DNA of 42,035 bases, taken from positions 3,416,384 to 3,458,418 of the forward strand of contig BFEA01000028.1 of the NCBI GenBank assembly GCA_003427395.1, in the 5' to 3' direction. The DNA is from Chara braunii (lineage: Eukaryota; Streptophyta; Charophyceae; Charales; Characeae). A model generated the notes under the pieces. The model was not told the DNA's origin, ran no database searches, and saw only the letters and a list, made by a program, of their open reading frames with translations. The position numbers were made by a program, and so were the translations under genes. How positions within the stretch are numbered: position 1 is the first letter of the stretch; every line of letters starts with the position of its first letter. Shown piece by piece: positions 20,460 to 31,100 of this stretch.

Positions 20460-21200
20460 TTCTTTACAAAATTGCGGTAGTAGCCGGTCATCCCTAAGAA
20501 AAACCTCATCTCAGTCACAGACTGAGGATGCGGCTTCAATCCCTCCACGGATATCTCATGACCCAAGTAGAAGATACGGGTGCGGCCAAACTCGCACTTC
20601 TCACCGTTGATCTTGAACTTGTGCTGTCGAAGGAGACTAAGGACTTTGTCCAAATGAGCTACGTGCTCTTCGACAGTACTATTAAAGATAAAGTATGTCA
20701 TCGAGGTACACGATGACAAACTTGTCCAAGTAGTCATGAAAGATCCGAATCATCGCGTGCTGAAAGGTGCCAGGAGCATTGCAAAGGCCGAAAGGCATCG
20801 CCACAAACTCGTACAGACCGTACCTGGTCCGAAATGCGGTTTTGTGCTGATCCTCGGGCCGTATAGCAATCTGATGGTACTGAAGTACCGACACCCTTGC
20901 ACTCGATCTAACAAGTCGTCGATGCGCGGTAGGGGCTCTCGGTTCTTGACAGTGATGGCATTGAGGCCCCTATAGTCAATGCACATCCTGCCTCCCTTCT
21001 TTGGTACAAATAAGACTGGAGAACCATAAGGCGAGACACTCGGCCGGATCCAACCCTTCCCTACGAGTTCCTTGAGTTGCCGGCGAAGCTCATCAAGCTC
21101 GCCTGAAGACATCCGATAGATCCTACCCTTTGGGATGCTAGACCCTGGGATAATCTCTATCGCATGGACGACCTCCCTCTCAACAACCCTTGTTGGCTCT
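20460..21200 (-). pseudogene. Gy-1 reverse transcriptase
   Basis: The N-terminal block [20 protein letters not shown] and [14 protein letters not shown] lie within 21065-20920. After a frameshift near 20890, [35 protein letters not shown] and the catalytic YLDD (20708-20697) follow. Another frameshift right after YLDD leads to the connection region with FYLGHEISVEGL and FLGMTGYYRNF. All core motifs are conserved in sequence, but at least two frameshifts break the frame. Confidence 0.92.
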
Positions 21201-21990
21201 TCAAATAGATCAGGGTACTTAGCAACTACTCCCTCTATCTCTGGCGGCATTTTCACCGACTCGCCTGCTGCAAAGACATAAACCAGATACATACCCTCCT
21301 CCGGATTTTGCTTATAATAATTATAGAACGCGGTCGCACACATACATCCGTAGGACTCAATCAGACTACTAGCTTTGAACTTACGTAATTTGGCGGTCCC
21401 TCCACCTGGCAAAGTGTGTTTGACCACTTTTCGGTCCCAGTCAAATTGGGGCTGTGCTACGGAGAGGTAGTACATACCTAACAAGATATCCATGGGGAGA
21501 TCATTGATCACCAGGAACGAAACATGATGTCTCAGTTCCCGTCCCGCGTACGGGAAACAACACTCAACATTCTGGAGGTGGTCATTAACTACCATGCACT
21601 GTTTGTTGGCATAGGTCGACTCCACAGGTCGACTCAGGCGCTACACTTGCCCCTGTAAGCGCAGCCTCTCAACGCACGCGCGACTGATGAAGTTCCTTGT
21701 CGAGGAAGTGTCATAATAGGCCCCGGACTTGCGGCCGCCAATGACTACCTCGCCGACGAACATCTCTCCCTTAGGGGCTTTAGCCAATGTCGTCCAAGAG
21801 GCTAGTGGGTATGATCTAGACCACTCCTCCTCTAGCTCCTCTAAGGATTCAAACACATTCATCGAACATAGGCTCGATGGGTCTGAATGTGTTTTTTGTG
21901 GGACGACTATGGAGTCAGTAGCTTGGGCCATCTCTCGAGATGGTGAGGGTGTGTCCACCACCTTGACCCTAGCAGGAACAACTACTATTC
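21201..21990 (-). pseudogene. Gy-1 aspartic protease region
   Basis: The frame 21961-21641 contains AYYDTSSTRNFIS, the retropepsin active-site block, but with DTS in place of the usual DTG. An in-frame TAG at 21643-21641 (GQV-stop-RLSRP, compatible with CAG) precedes the second part of the domain, with [13 protein letters not shown] (the second conserved loop). Gag-Pol maturation depends on this enzyme; the Gly to Ser change plus the stop suggest loss of function. Confidence 0.8.
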
Positions 21991-22206
21991 CTACTGGCCC
22001 GACGCGTTTCCCGGAGCAGTGCCATAACTGTTGGCGACATTGCTACCAACGGGAGCGGAGGATCCCAACGCCTGCCCCATCGTAGGCGGGATCTTTTCGG
22101 TCACCTTCTTATTTCGGCACTTGAACTGGTTATGGCCGTATTGGCCACAACGGATACAAGTTCGCCACGTGTACCGATCTCTCCACACGTCCTCACCGAG
22201 ACCCAT
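21991..22206 (-). pseudogene. Gy-1 nucleocapsid zinc knuckle
   Basis: The frame encodes VWRDRYTWRTCIRCGQYG and HNQFKCRNK, a canonical CX2CX4HX4C CCHC knuckle, the C-terminal end of Gag. The frame begins at the edge of the 13.7-kb insert; the rest of Gag lies beyond it at 35884-37648. A frameshift near 21995 separates it from protease. Confidence 0.85.
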
Positions 22207-22217
22207 TGTCAGTGCGA

Positions 22218-22235
22218 ATACCCTTACAAGGGTAT
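22218..22235. repeat. Perfect palindrome near the insert's left edge
   Basis: ATACCCTT and AAGGGTAT separated by AC, 11 bases inside the inferred edge. It could be a subterminal protein-binding site of a mobile element; the function is unknown. Confidence 0.5.
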
Positions 22236-24314
22236 CCGCCCTGGTTTTTGCGAGTAACAGAAAAATAAGCTTGATTTAAAAAGTTTAGGTATACCGCGCG
22301 AGGGCGCGGCTGTGTCTGTTGGGTACGCTGACAGGATGGTTGACTAGGGCAGAGAGTGTGAGGGTGCGCAAGCTTGGGGCGCGCATGATCTTTTAATTTT
22401 TGATGGCTGAACGGCTGGCGTGATCGCCGACCAGATAGTTTATTTCTAATTAAACAGGGATAAACAAGATTAGGTCTCGTTGATTGGTGCATTGCCGTTG
22501 ACTTGTTCGCACATACGGAGGACGACAACGAAAACAATATGATCTTTGAAAACCTCTCGGTAGGTCTGCACGTCGCGCAATATCATTTTATTTAGGTGTC
22601 CGCCAAAGCTAGACCCAGACTTGGGCCTAGCCCTATTGGTTACGGCGTCGAACTTACAACAGGAAGATTCAGGGATTGAGACCGAGTGGCGACGACGTGA
22701 GAACACCGGAGTGGCGCGAAGTAACCGTGGGGTTGAGGGCCAGGCGAGGCTATCCCCCATGGTTTTAGCCATTACAGGGACAATTCTCTTTCCTCGTCTT
22801 ACGACGATAAGTTTTATCTTCCGGAGATATTATTTCGCTTTATTTATTATTATTATAATTATTTTTTTCTCGCCTTATTATTCTTCTTAATCCAGGCACA
22901 ACACCGAAAAATCGGTGGGTGATTAGCTCCCAAGGCGGAAGGACCATGAGTGGCATATGCCCCTATGAGTACGCCGTCAGCCATCAGTGATTCGCCGAGG
23001 GAGGCCCGGGTGACAGCGTGGCCACCGGGACCCGAAAGGATGGTGGACTATGAGTGAGTAGGACAAGGTTTGGGAAACTCTGGTCGGGGCTTACAATGAT
23101 TCTGACGTATAGGTCGTTGGACTTGGATATGCGGACGAAATGCAGGGTGAAGCCATGGGCCACGGGTCGTTGTGACCCGGGAGTCTGGGTAAGGTGTCGG
23201 CCGCTGTACTAACCAGGCTAGGTTCAGTCGGCACAACCGTGAACAACAGCAATGCAGATGCGAGGTTCGGATCTGAGCTTGTACAGTCCCGTAAGTGGGA
23301 CTGATGTTCGTCCTTCGGGACATCTGTTAGAAATTTGGAGCGATACGAAGAGGGTGAGGTTTGGCCATCCAGAACCTAGCAGAAGAGAGTGGGTCAGATC
23401 CGAACGGTATGCGTCAATGGGACGTGAAGCCAAGGGCACTGTGATAAAGGTCGCTGCAATGCTATGAAGTGAGTCAGTCGTTGGGTTTGGGTATAAGGGC
23501 GGGGAAGACCGATCGGGTCGGTTAGTGTCGAATTTTTCTTTGAGATGCTATCCGTACGAGTGATGTTGCGGACCGGTCGGTCTGCACTAACAAGAGATGA
23601 GCGGCTGAGCTTGGGGAGGAGCGAGAGGCAGCGGGCGCTAGAAAGAAGATACAGTGGGCGCTTACACTGAGCAAAGGGGGCAGGAAAAAGGAATGAACCG
23701 AGACAGGAAGTCGCGACAGGTGCACGCGGAGAAAGGGGGGGCTCGGAGATGGCGAAAAGACAAGTAAGGCGCACTGGAGAAAGAGGTAGCGCGCGCGAAT
23801 CTCAACAGAATCAAACAGGGAAGGAGTCAAAGTTGAGGTTTGGATGTGAGGCGTGGCGGGATCAAATTAGCAAGAGAGTCAATAGGATAGGAGTTAGATA
23901 AGATAGCGGGTGCGCCGAGTTATGGCGGAACGAAGGAGAAGAGGAGAACAAATGGTGTAGCTCATCCGATTGTGGATGAGATCGGGCAAGGGAGGTTTCC
24001 TTTTGGGGGGTTTTAAGTTAGGCGAAGTTAATAGAAGAGTTAGTTTCAGTTTTGGGTTAGTGAAACGAAAGTTAGGTCGAAAAATGGTTGCGTGAAGATA
24101 TCAGATCGACAACTATGGCGGAACGGATTTTGGCTAGTTCACTCGATTCTCAACGGGATCGAGTGAACCAGAGTAGAAAGTGGAGGTTTTGTATAGTTCT
24201 GAAGTGGACTATAAGGTTAGTTTTAGAGGTTAATGGCTAGATTTTGAAGTGTGATTAGTAAAGGTTGCGCCCAGGAGGAAGATTCGAACACTGCTAAGTA
24301 TACTTCCGTGTTCC
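22236..24314. other. Insert, left part: no gene seen
   Basis: Mixed-composition DNA with an AT-rich tract (22800-22890). Short overlapping frames on both strands lack motifs. I see no LTR, tRNA or LINE homology here. Confidence 0.45.
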
Positions 24315-24680
24315 AGCGGAAGATTCGTTCCGATTTCGCTCGACGGGGGTAGCGGGAGGCCAGCCGCAGAGTTGGAGACTTACCTGCTTTCGAGGTCGCT
24401 GCCGATCCTACCGTGCGGAGTAGCGAAGACCGAGGGGCAAGGTCGGAGGCTTACCGCATGATTCACTGCCTATTCCGTTGAGCAGAAGAGGCGGGGGACG
24501 AGCCGCAAAAGTTGAGGGCTTGCCTGTGGCTGGTTCAATGCTCGTTCTGTCGAGCGAGGCAGCGGGAGGTGGCCACAGGGCTGGAGACTTATCTGTCAGC
24601 AGGTGCGCTGCCCACCATATCGATCGGAGCGGCGGGGCGAGTGGGCTGTAGACTTAGAAACTTACCTGTGGTGCGGTGAG
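24315..24680. repeat. ~70-bp degenerate tandem repeat, five units with a CTTACCTG box
   Basis: The words GAGACTTACCTG, GAGGCTTACCG, GAGGGCTTGCCTG, GAGACTTATCTG and GAAACTTACCTG occur near 24375, 24446, 24514, 24583 and 24657, a spacing of 68-74 bases. Between them each unit has a similar core (GCTGCC.., a CG-rich GAGC/AGCGG block). The box is the reverse complement of CAGGTAAG, the 5' splice-site consensus. Confidence 0.65.
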
Positions 24681-26129
24681 TCGAGGTGTGGGATGCGCAC
24701 GTACTTGGAGGGGACCGGTGACAGGAGACGGGGCTGGGTCCGCCTTCGAAGGCTACGGAAGGGAGCGAACCTGACCGTTATTGCGGGCCAGGCACGCCGG
24801 TGTTGCCTGCAAGTGGTGACGAATGTTTGTCGGAGTGACTCCCTGGCTCGGTGGGTTGGTGGCCTTGCTGTTGGTGCCTTGTGCCCCGTCCCATGATTGC
24901 CGACCTGCTGGTCTGATCGCTCTGTCGTCCCCTGCCATTGCTGTTGCCTTGCCTTGAAGCGATTAAGACTGTGCCTTCTAAGCCACGACTAGTGGGCCGT
25001 GCATTTTACTAAATGAAAATTGGCAGCGGGTTATAATAAGGTGGAAGGGCGAGCTGAAGGCCGAACCATAGCGTCGACTGTGCTGATGCCTGAGAGCTGG
25101 CAGTGTGTCTGCCTATAGGTCGAAGGGAGGATTCAAGTCGATTCTTGCTCAGTTGTTTCTGCAGAGATTCGCGAGGGGGTGTTGCCATGAAAAGAGGGTT
25201 CGCAATGTATGTGGGAGCATAGTGACTGCGAACTGTGTCTTAGGCGCGTATGGGTGAACCGTTGTGGAAAGACGAAATTGCCAACGCTGTATTCAAGTGG
25301 CAAAGTGCGTACAGCTGACCTGTTGCCACCTCCGGTATACTCTTGAATAGTTGTTGCGTATCGTCAGGCTACTCGCGAGAATGGACAGGTTGAGAACTCC
25401 CCCCCGATCTAAAGGCTGCAGCATAGCGACAACAATTTTGAGGGGAAGTGTAGGTTATTGCCAGGCAACGGTGCTGTTTGAGGCCGAGGTAGTGGGGCTT
25501 GATGGCATGATCAGACTTGTGAAAGAGGCTATCACTGCGACTTGAGGCTTCGTCAGAGTGTCGATTGTCAAAAGTTGACTTCATTTGACCAAGTTGATGT
25601 GAACATTGGCCACCATTGCGGGGCCCTCAGGCGACTGAAGGTATTAAGGCCCTCTCCTGGGCGTTGAGTTTGTCCCCCTCTTGTATCTCGAGAGTCTCAA
25701 ACCCCTCGTTCTGCCTTTCTTACTCTCAGTCTAGTCCTGTTACGAGAGGAAGGAGGCAGGCGGGATTGCAACCCGTAGGACCGCAGCAAGACTCTGTGGG
25801 GAGTCAGCCCACCGATTGCAAGAGCTCTGCCGGAACTCAGGAGGAGTTCTGGAGGCAGGGAATTGAAAGGTAACAATTGCTTCCCCTCTATAAACCTAGT
25901 TATAACCCTTATCTGTATTCCTTGTTATGTTTTGACTGAATATAGTGCATGCATCCTTACTTTGACTTTCATTTTGACATTCAGGACAAACAAGTTTTAA
26001 ATAAAGGAATGTATGTGCAATGTCAGTTTCAGTTTTATTGTTTGACTGAAAGCAGATTGTGGGATTGCATCTGGGGGGAGGATGGGAGAAAGGTTGTATT
26101 GCTTGTGTCTGACTGGGTCAACCAAAGGA
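24681..26129. other. Insert, middle part: no gene; TATA-like site near 25889
   Basis: No coding or RNA gene recognised. CTCTATAAACC at 25886-25896 is a plausible TATA box about 240 bases upstream of the first hairpin of the array; the base composition becomes AT-richer from there on. Confidence 0.4.
25889..25894 (+). promoter_or_regulatory. Candidate TATA box upstream of the hairpin array
   Basis: TATAAA in a CTC-TATAAA-CC context, the best such match upstream of the hairpins. No other core promoter element is evident. Confidence 0.3.
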
Positions 26130-26858
26130 TGGGCAAGTCTCCATAAGTTTGGGGAGGCCCAATGCTATGTTTATTTTGAATTGCCTAGAGAACCACATAT
26201 GTTCCATAAGTTTGGGTGGTCTGGTTGCTCTGACTTGTGAGGGCTGACTGTGAATGACTTTTCCAAGGACCAAGCATGTTCCATAAGTTTGGGTGGCTTG
26301 GTCGCCTTGTCTACTTTGTTTTTTTCTTCAGTTTCTTTAGTTTCTGAACGAGGAGGTCTGAGCATGTTCCACAAGTTTGGGTGGCTCAGCCTCTTCCTGC
26401 TTTGAATTTAAGAGAAATGAACCAGTTTGAGGACCAAGATATGTTCCATAAGTTTGGGTGGTCTTGGTCCAACGCCACGCACATGCTGGAACCAAAAGGT
26501 TATAATTTGGTTATACCTTATTACTATCCTACTTATGAACAGGCTAGTCAGACAGGGTTCCATAAGTTTGGGTGGTCTGACTATAGCTTATCACCAACTG
26601 AAGAGAGTATTAATTAAGAATAAATTTGTGGTACGAAGGGGCAGGCTGAATCTTGAGCTAAAGATGATCGGTTCAGTTATATGCTGCCTCAAAAGACTAA
26701 ATGCAAATAATTATATAGAGTTGGGATAGTTAAACAGTTCAGGGCGACTAGGGTGGCCTAGTCATATGCTCAAAGAAGAGAAAAGTTGTTGTGCCATGTG
26801 TTTGTGTATACTCCATGGCTAAGCTAGACATGTTCCATAAGTTTGGGTGGTCTAGCTT
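26130..26858. repeat. Array of seven hairpins with constant loop and variable stems
   Basis: Seven copies of a core close to ATGTTCCATAAGTTTGGGTG are each flanked by inverted repeats that differ from copy to copy. Positions and stems: 26130-26161 TGGGC/GCCCA (core differs more); 26188-26230 GAG+AACCA/TGGTT+CTC; 26268-26303 GACCAAGC/GCTTGGTC; 26353-26393 GAGG+CTGAGC/GCTCAG+CCTC; 26431-26470 GGACCAAGAT/GTCTTGGTCC; 26545-26583 TAGTCAGAC/GTCTGACTA; 26821-26858 AAGCTAGAC/GTCTAGCTT. Loops are 20 nt (21 in the sixth). Within the loop UCCA-UAAGUU-UGGG can form a second small stem. Copy centres are 64-113 bases apart, the last 276. Stem bases change together, the signature of a selected RNA (or cruciform) structure. 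Confidence 0.85.
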
Positions 26859-26973
26859 TATGCCTTATGTAAGCTGGGTATAAAGGGATAAATCATTGAC
26901 AGACCATGAACTATTGTTTGATAAGTTGACTTTGGGATGGTGAGAGTACTTACTTTTGTGGTTTGGCCTGCAT

Positions 26974-26982
26974 GAGACTGAG
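26974..26982. repeat. LINE-C target-site duplication, left copy
   Basis: GAGACTGAG here and at 33318-33326, directly after the LINE-C poly(A). The bases before each copy differ (CAT versus CAA), fixing the duplication at 9 bp. Confidence 0.75.
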
Positions 26983-27087
26983 AGAAGAAACCTGGCATCG
27001 CGTGTGGTGCATTGTGCATAGTCAGTTCCTGCCCCCTCCCCCCCCTGCGCCATCTCCCTCGTCGATGGAGATTGTACCTCAACCGAG

Positions 27088-27393
27088 NNNNNNNNNNNNN
27101 NNNNNNNNNNNNNNNNNNNNNNNNNNNNNNNNNNNNNNNNNNNNNNNNNNNNNNNNNNNNNNNNNNNNNNNNNNNNNNNNNNNNNNNNNNNNNNNNNNNN
27201 NNNNNNNNNNNNNNNNNNNNNNNNNNNNNNNNNNNNNNNNNNNNNNNNNNNNNNNNNNNNNNNNNNNNNNNNNNNNNNNNNNNNNNNNNNNNNNNNNNNN
27301 NNNNNNNNNNNNNNNNNNNNNNNNNNNNNNNNNNNNNNNNNNNNNNNNNNNNNNNNNNNNNNNNNNNNNNNNNNNNNNNNNNNNNNNNNNNNN
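27088..27393. other. Sequencing gap (N run)
   Basis: 306 unresolved bases within the 5' part of LINE-C ORF1 or leader. Open frames crossing it are artefacts. The gap size may be nominal. Confidence 0.95.
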
Positions 27394-28098
27394 GACCTGT
27401 CAATAACACCCCCCTCCCCTCCTCCCTCCGTCCCGACGTCCTTGACACCCTCGGCTTTCGGGCCTGCCACCCCGGCATCTGCAACCCGGCATGCTGAGAC
27501 CGACTCTTCTTCTTCGCCCTCTCCCCAGCCACAACCACATGGCCTGCCGTGGGACACAGAGGTTCCAGAGCTGCCCCGCAGACCGCGCTTACGCCATTTG
27601 ATGGGGAAAGGCCTCTCGCAGGGTCCCCTCCCCATAGGAAATAAAGTTTTGGCGATCCCGTTGAGAAAAAAAAATGGCAAATGGGAAGTCGACCCTCTCC
27701 CAGGTAGAACAAGGCGACTATGCACAAAGTTGGGGGGAGGTCACACTCCACGGGTGGCGGCTGCATCAGGACCCGGAAGGGAAAGGGGGTTTTAGCTTAA
27801 AGAAGTCAAGGAATTCATCACCTCTCACTACGAGGCAGGAGCCAAATCCACGATCAGGGTTGGATCGGGCTCCTACCGAATAGCTGACAACGACCTCTAC
27901 ATCCTCTTTGACGACAAAAAGGAGGCAAACCTCATATGGATGAACCATAATGCCCTGCTGGACCTGCAAATTGCGAGAGTCCATCCTAGCTATATTTGGT
28001 CCAACACCGACCTCCTTATCTTCCTTTGCTCCATCCTTAGGAGGAATGTCATAAACGACGGGGTGGTTTGGGATCAAAATAACTGGCACCTGCTTTAA
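27394..28098 (+). pseudogene. LINE-C ORF1, C-terminal part
   Basis: The frame ending with TAA at 28096-28098 encodes VKEFITSHYEAGAKSTIRVG, then YRIADNDLYILFDDKKEANL and LLDLQIARVHPSY, a conserved-looking basic and acidic domain directly upstream of ORF2. A TAG at 27793-27795 (GF-stop-LKEVKEF) is compatible with a mutated CAG. Upstream of ~27780 two frames are possible and I cannot choose. The N-terminus and any zinc knuckle fall in or before the N gap. Assignment as ORF1 rests mostly on position between leader and ORF2. Confidence 0.6.
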
Positions 28099-28131
28099 AG
28101 GGACAACAACGGGTAGAAAGGATGGAAGAAA

Positions 28132-31100
28132 ATGGACTGGATAGAAGCGTTATACGGCCGTAATCGTGCCTGGCGCAACGTCCTTACGAACGCAGACCTT
28201 GACTTGAGGTCCCTCAATGTCAATGGGCTAGCCACCCTCAACCGTGACAAGTCCCAAGCAATCAGGGATCTGCTCACGGGAGTAGGGGGGCGCACCCGAC
28301 CGGATGTGATTTGCGTCCAAGAAACCCACCTGATGGACACCCCTGAACACCGCAGAGCCCACAAAATGGTCTGGCCCTTTGACGCCTACCGCGCCCATGC
28401 ACTTGGTCCTGCGAGATCTGGAACAACTATTTGGATCCCGCCGGATTCCCGACTGGAGGTGCTGTATACAGAACAAGACGACGAGGACGGGCGATGGGTC
28501 TCAATTCTAGGAGCACTAGAACTGGAGGTAATATGCATTTTTTGTATCTACGCTCCTAACACGACGCCTGAGCGGGAATAGTTTTTTGGTAGGATCCAGA
28601 CAAAGATCCCGCAAGGGATCCCGGTGATCCTAGCAGGCGACTTCAATGTGGCACCTGACCGTTGGTTAGATCGCTGGCAGGTCCCCCCCTCTATGGCACG
28701 AAGCGCAGAGGAGGACGAAGTTGTGATCAGTTACTTGTGTGAGTCACTCTCACTTTTTGATACCTTTCGCCGCACATTTCCCACCGACCGTACCTTCAAG
28801 CTTATTCGTAACACCAACCCGGCCAGACTTTCCAAGTCAAGAATCGATTTGATTCGTGGCGGGAAGCCTCTCTTTGGCCGCCATTCTTCCCTCTAGCCCA
28901 TATCCGGGGTTGGACCATAAGATGCGCATGGTGGCACTGGCCTTTAGGAAAAGACCGGACCAAGGGTTAGGCTTCTACAAACTAAACACTTCCTTACTCC
29001 GACTCACCACATTCCAGCAGTATGTGGCCCAAGTATGGGCATACTGGAGGGAGCGCCGCCCGAAAATAAACTCTACGGTTTCCTAGTTTAACAACGGACT
29101 CTATTTTCTGGCTAAAAAATGTAATGAATTCTCTAAGCAATTACCTAGACAACGCCACCAACACGAGATTGACCTAATGCAACAGCTCCAAGCACTGGAA
29201 TAGTGCGAGCTGGACCAGCAACACAACCCGCCTCCAGCAGAGCAGCACATACAAGCTATCAACAAAGTTAAAACGGAACTTTTTCAACAAGCTCAATATA
29301 AGTGGCAAGGTGTTAGAATTCGCGGAAAACTAACCAAACACTCTACTGAAGGCACAATGGACTCACATTTTTTTAGCCTCGCCCGTGCCAGGTCTAAGCG
29401 TACCATAATTGAAGCCCTATACGACCTAGAGAGGACGGAGGAAGACCCCACCCTCACTACGGCAGGATGCGTCAAAATAGCCCGTGATTTCTTTAAAGAT
29501 TTGTTTGCCTCACATACCCCCCCCACATAGGAAGCAACCCGTCTACGTCAGATAGAGGACTTCCTGTTACCCATGACTAGGACGCTCGCCCCGAAGCAAA
29601 GGGAAAGCTTGGAGGCACCCCTCTCCAAAGAAGAGATATGGACAGCCTTGCTGCAAATGGAGGAGGAGAAAACTCCCGGGTTAGATGGCCTCCCAAAGGA
29701 ATTCTGGAAGACAACATGGAATCAGCTGAGTTCAGACCTTATGGACTACTATGCAGAGGTCTGGCATTCAGGAGATATGGGGGAATTGGTAGGCCAAGGG
29801 GTGTCGTCTCTCCTTAACAAAAAAGGAGACCATATGAACATTCGGAATTACCGCCCCATCACCCTCTTGACTGTTACCTACAAAATGGTAGCAAAAGCTT
29901 TGGCGAACCGCATGATCCCGGTTTTAGAAAAGTTGATACATCCATCTCAGACGGGGTACATGCAGCATAGACATATTCACGAGAACATCCTCCTCATCCA
30001 TGAGATGGTGCAACTAACCCGCCAGTCGAAGAAAAACGCGGCTTTTATATTCATAGACTTTGAAAAAGCCTACGATCACGTCGACTGGCTTTTTTTGGAC
30101 AAATGCCTAAAAAAATTGGGTTTCAGACCAGTTTTTCGGTGGTGGATAAGAATCCTGCACCAGAATGCTACCACAAGAGTACAGATCAACGGGTCCTTGG
30201 CACCACCGATAAAACTGGAAAGGTCGGTGCGACAAGGAGACCCTATTGCCCCTTTCCTCTTCCTCATCATTATGGAGGCTCTGTCAGCCAACTTACGGGC
30301 AAACAGGGATCTGACCAGAATAAGCATATATGGGGTCCCGGAGGAAGCCATTCCAATATGCTCGCTGTTCGCGGACGACCTAACCATCATGGTTGATGCT
30401 ACGCAAGGAAACATGGAAGAGGTGAGAAGTCTGATGGAACGCTTCACAACTGTCTCGAATATGGTTGTGAACTGGGGGAGCAAAACCCAGGGGTGGTGGA
30501 TTCACCACCAGGGAGGGAGACCCCCTGACATCCCCCGTATACGATGGTTACTTCTCGAAGCCCCACTGCGGGTCTTGGGGGTATCCATGTCAGCCACCGG
30601 GCGCCCACCGACCAATGATGAATGGATTAGTGCACCTGCCCTGGCAAAGTTGTCCCAATGGCGGAACAAGCACACCTCACTTTTTGGACGAGCACTAGTT
30701 ATTAACAATGTAATTTTTGCCACACTGTGGTATAAGTCAGTGCTCTGGCCATTAAGCAAAGCTGCATATCAGGCCCTTAGGGCCAAGGTAGCAGCCTTCT
30801 TGTGGCGTGGCGACGACGAGCGGGCAAATGTGCTCAGTCGGGTGGCATGGGACTCGGTGATTCAGCCAAAAACGGGGGCTGGTCTAGGTATCATTGATCC
30901 TCAAACGCAAGTCCGTGCCCTCCGCCTGTAGTGGATTAAGAAACTGGTTTTTGCCCCTCAGTGCCCTTGGTGGGCTCTTGCTTTGGAGCACATTGCCCGC
31001 CTGGCCCCCCCGGCCCCGGAGGGAGTTCACCCGCTTACATGCTAGAGGACAGATACTGGTCGATCCCACGGAAAATTCAGGGCCAGCCTATGGAACAGTT

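Noticed and set aside
24603-24896. 97-codon plus-strand open frame
   Set aside because: It starts inside the ~70-bp repeat, has no motif and sits in GC-rich non-coding DNA of the insert.
26130-26858. CRISPR-like array
   Set aside because: The repeated core is short, the flanks are inverted repeats rather than spacers, spacing is irregular, there are no cas genes, and the genome is eukaryotic.
26130-26858. Hammerhead, twister or other known self-cleaving ribozyme
   Set aside because: I looked for the CUGAUGA/GAAA hammerhead core and for a twister-like layout on both strands of the hairpins and did not find them. A covariance-model search would be needed to exclude rarer classes.
26858-27766. 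Long minus-strand open frames of ~300 codons
   Set aside because: They cross the N gap, which is translated as unknown residues; the frames are artefacts and antisense to LINE-C.
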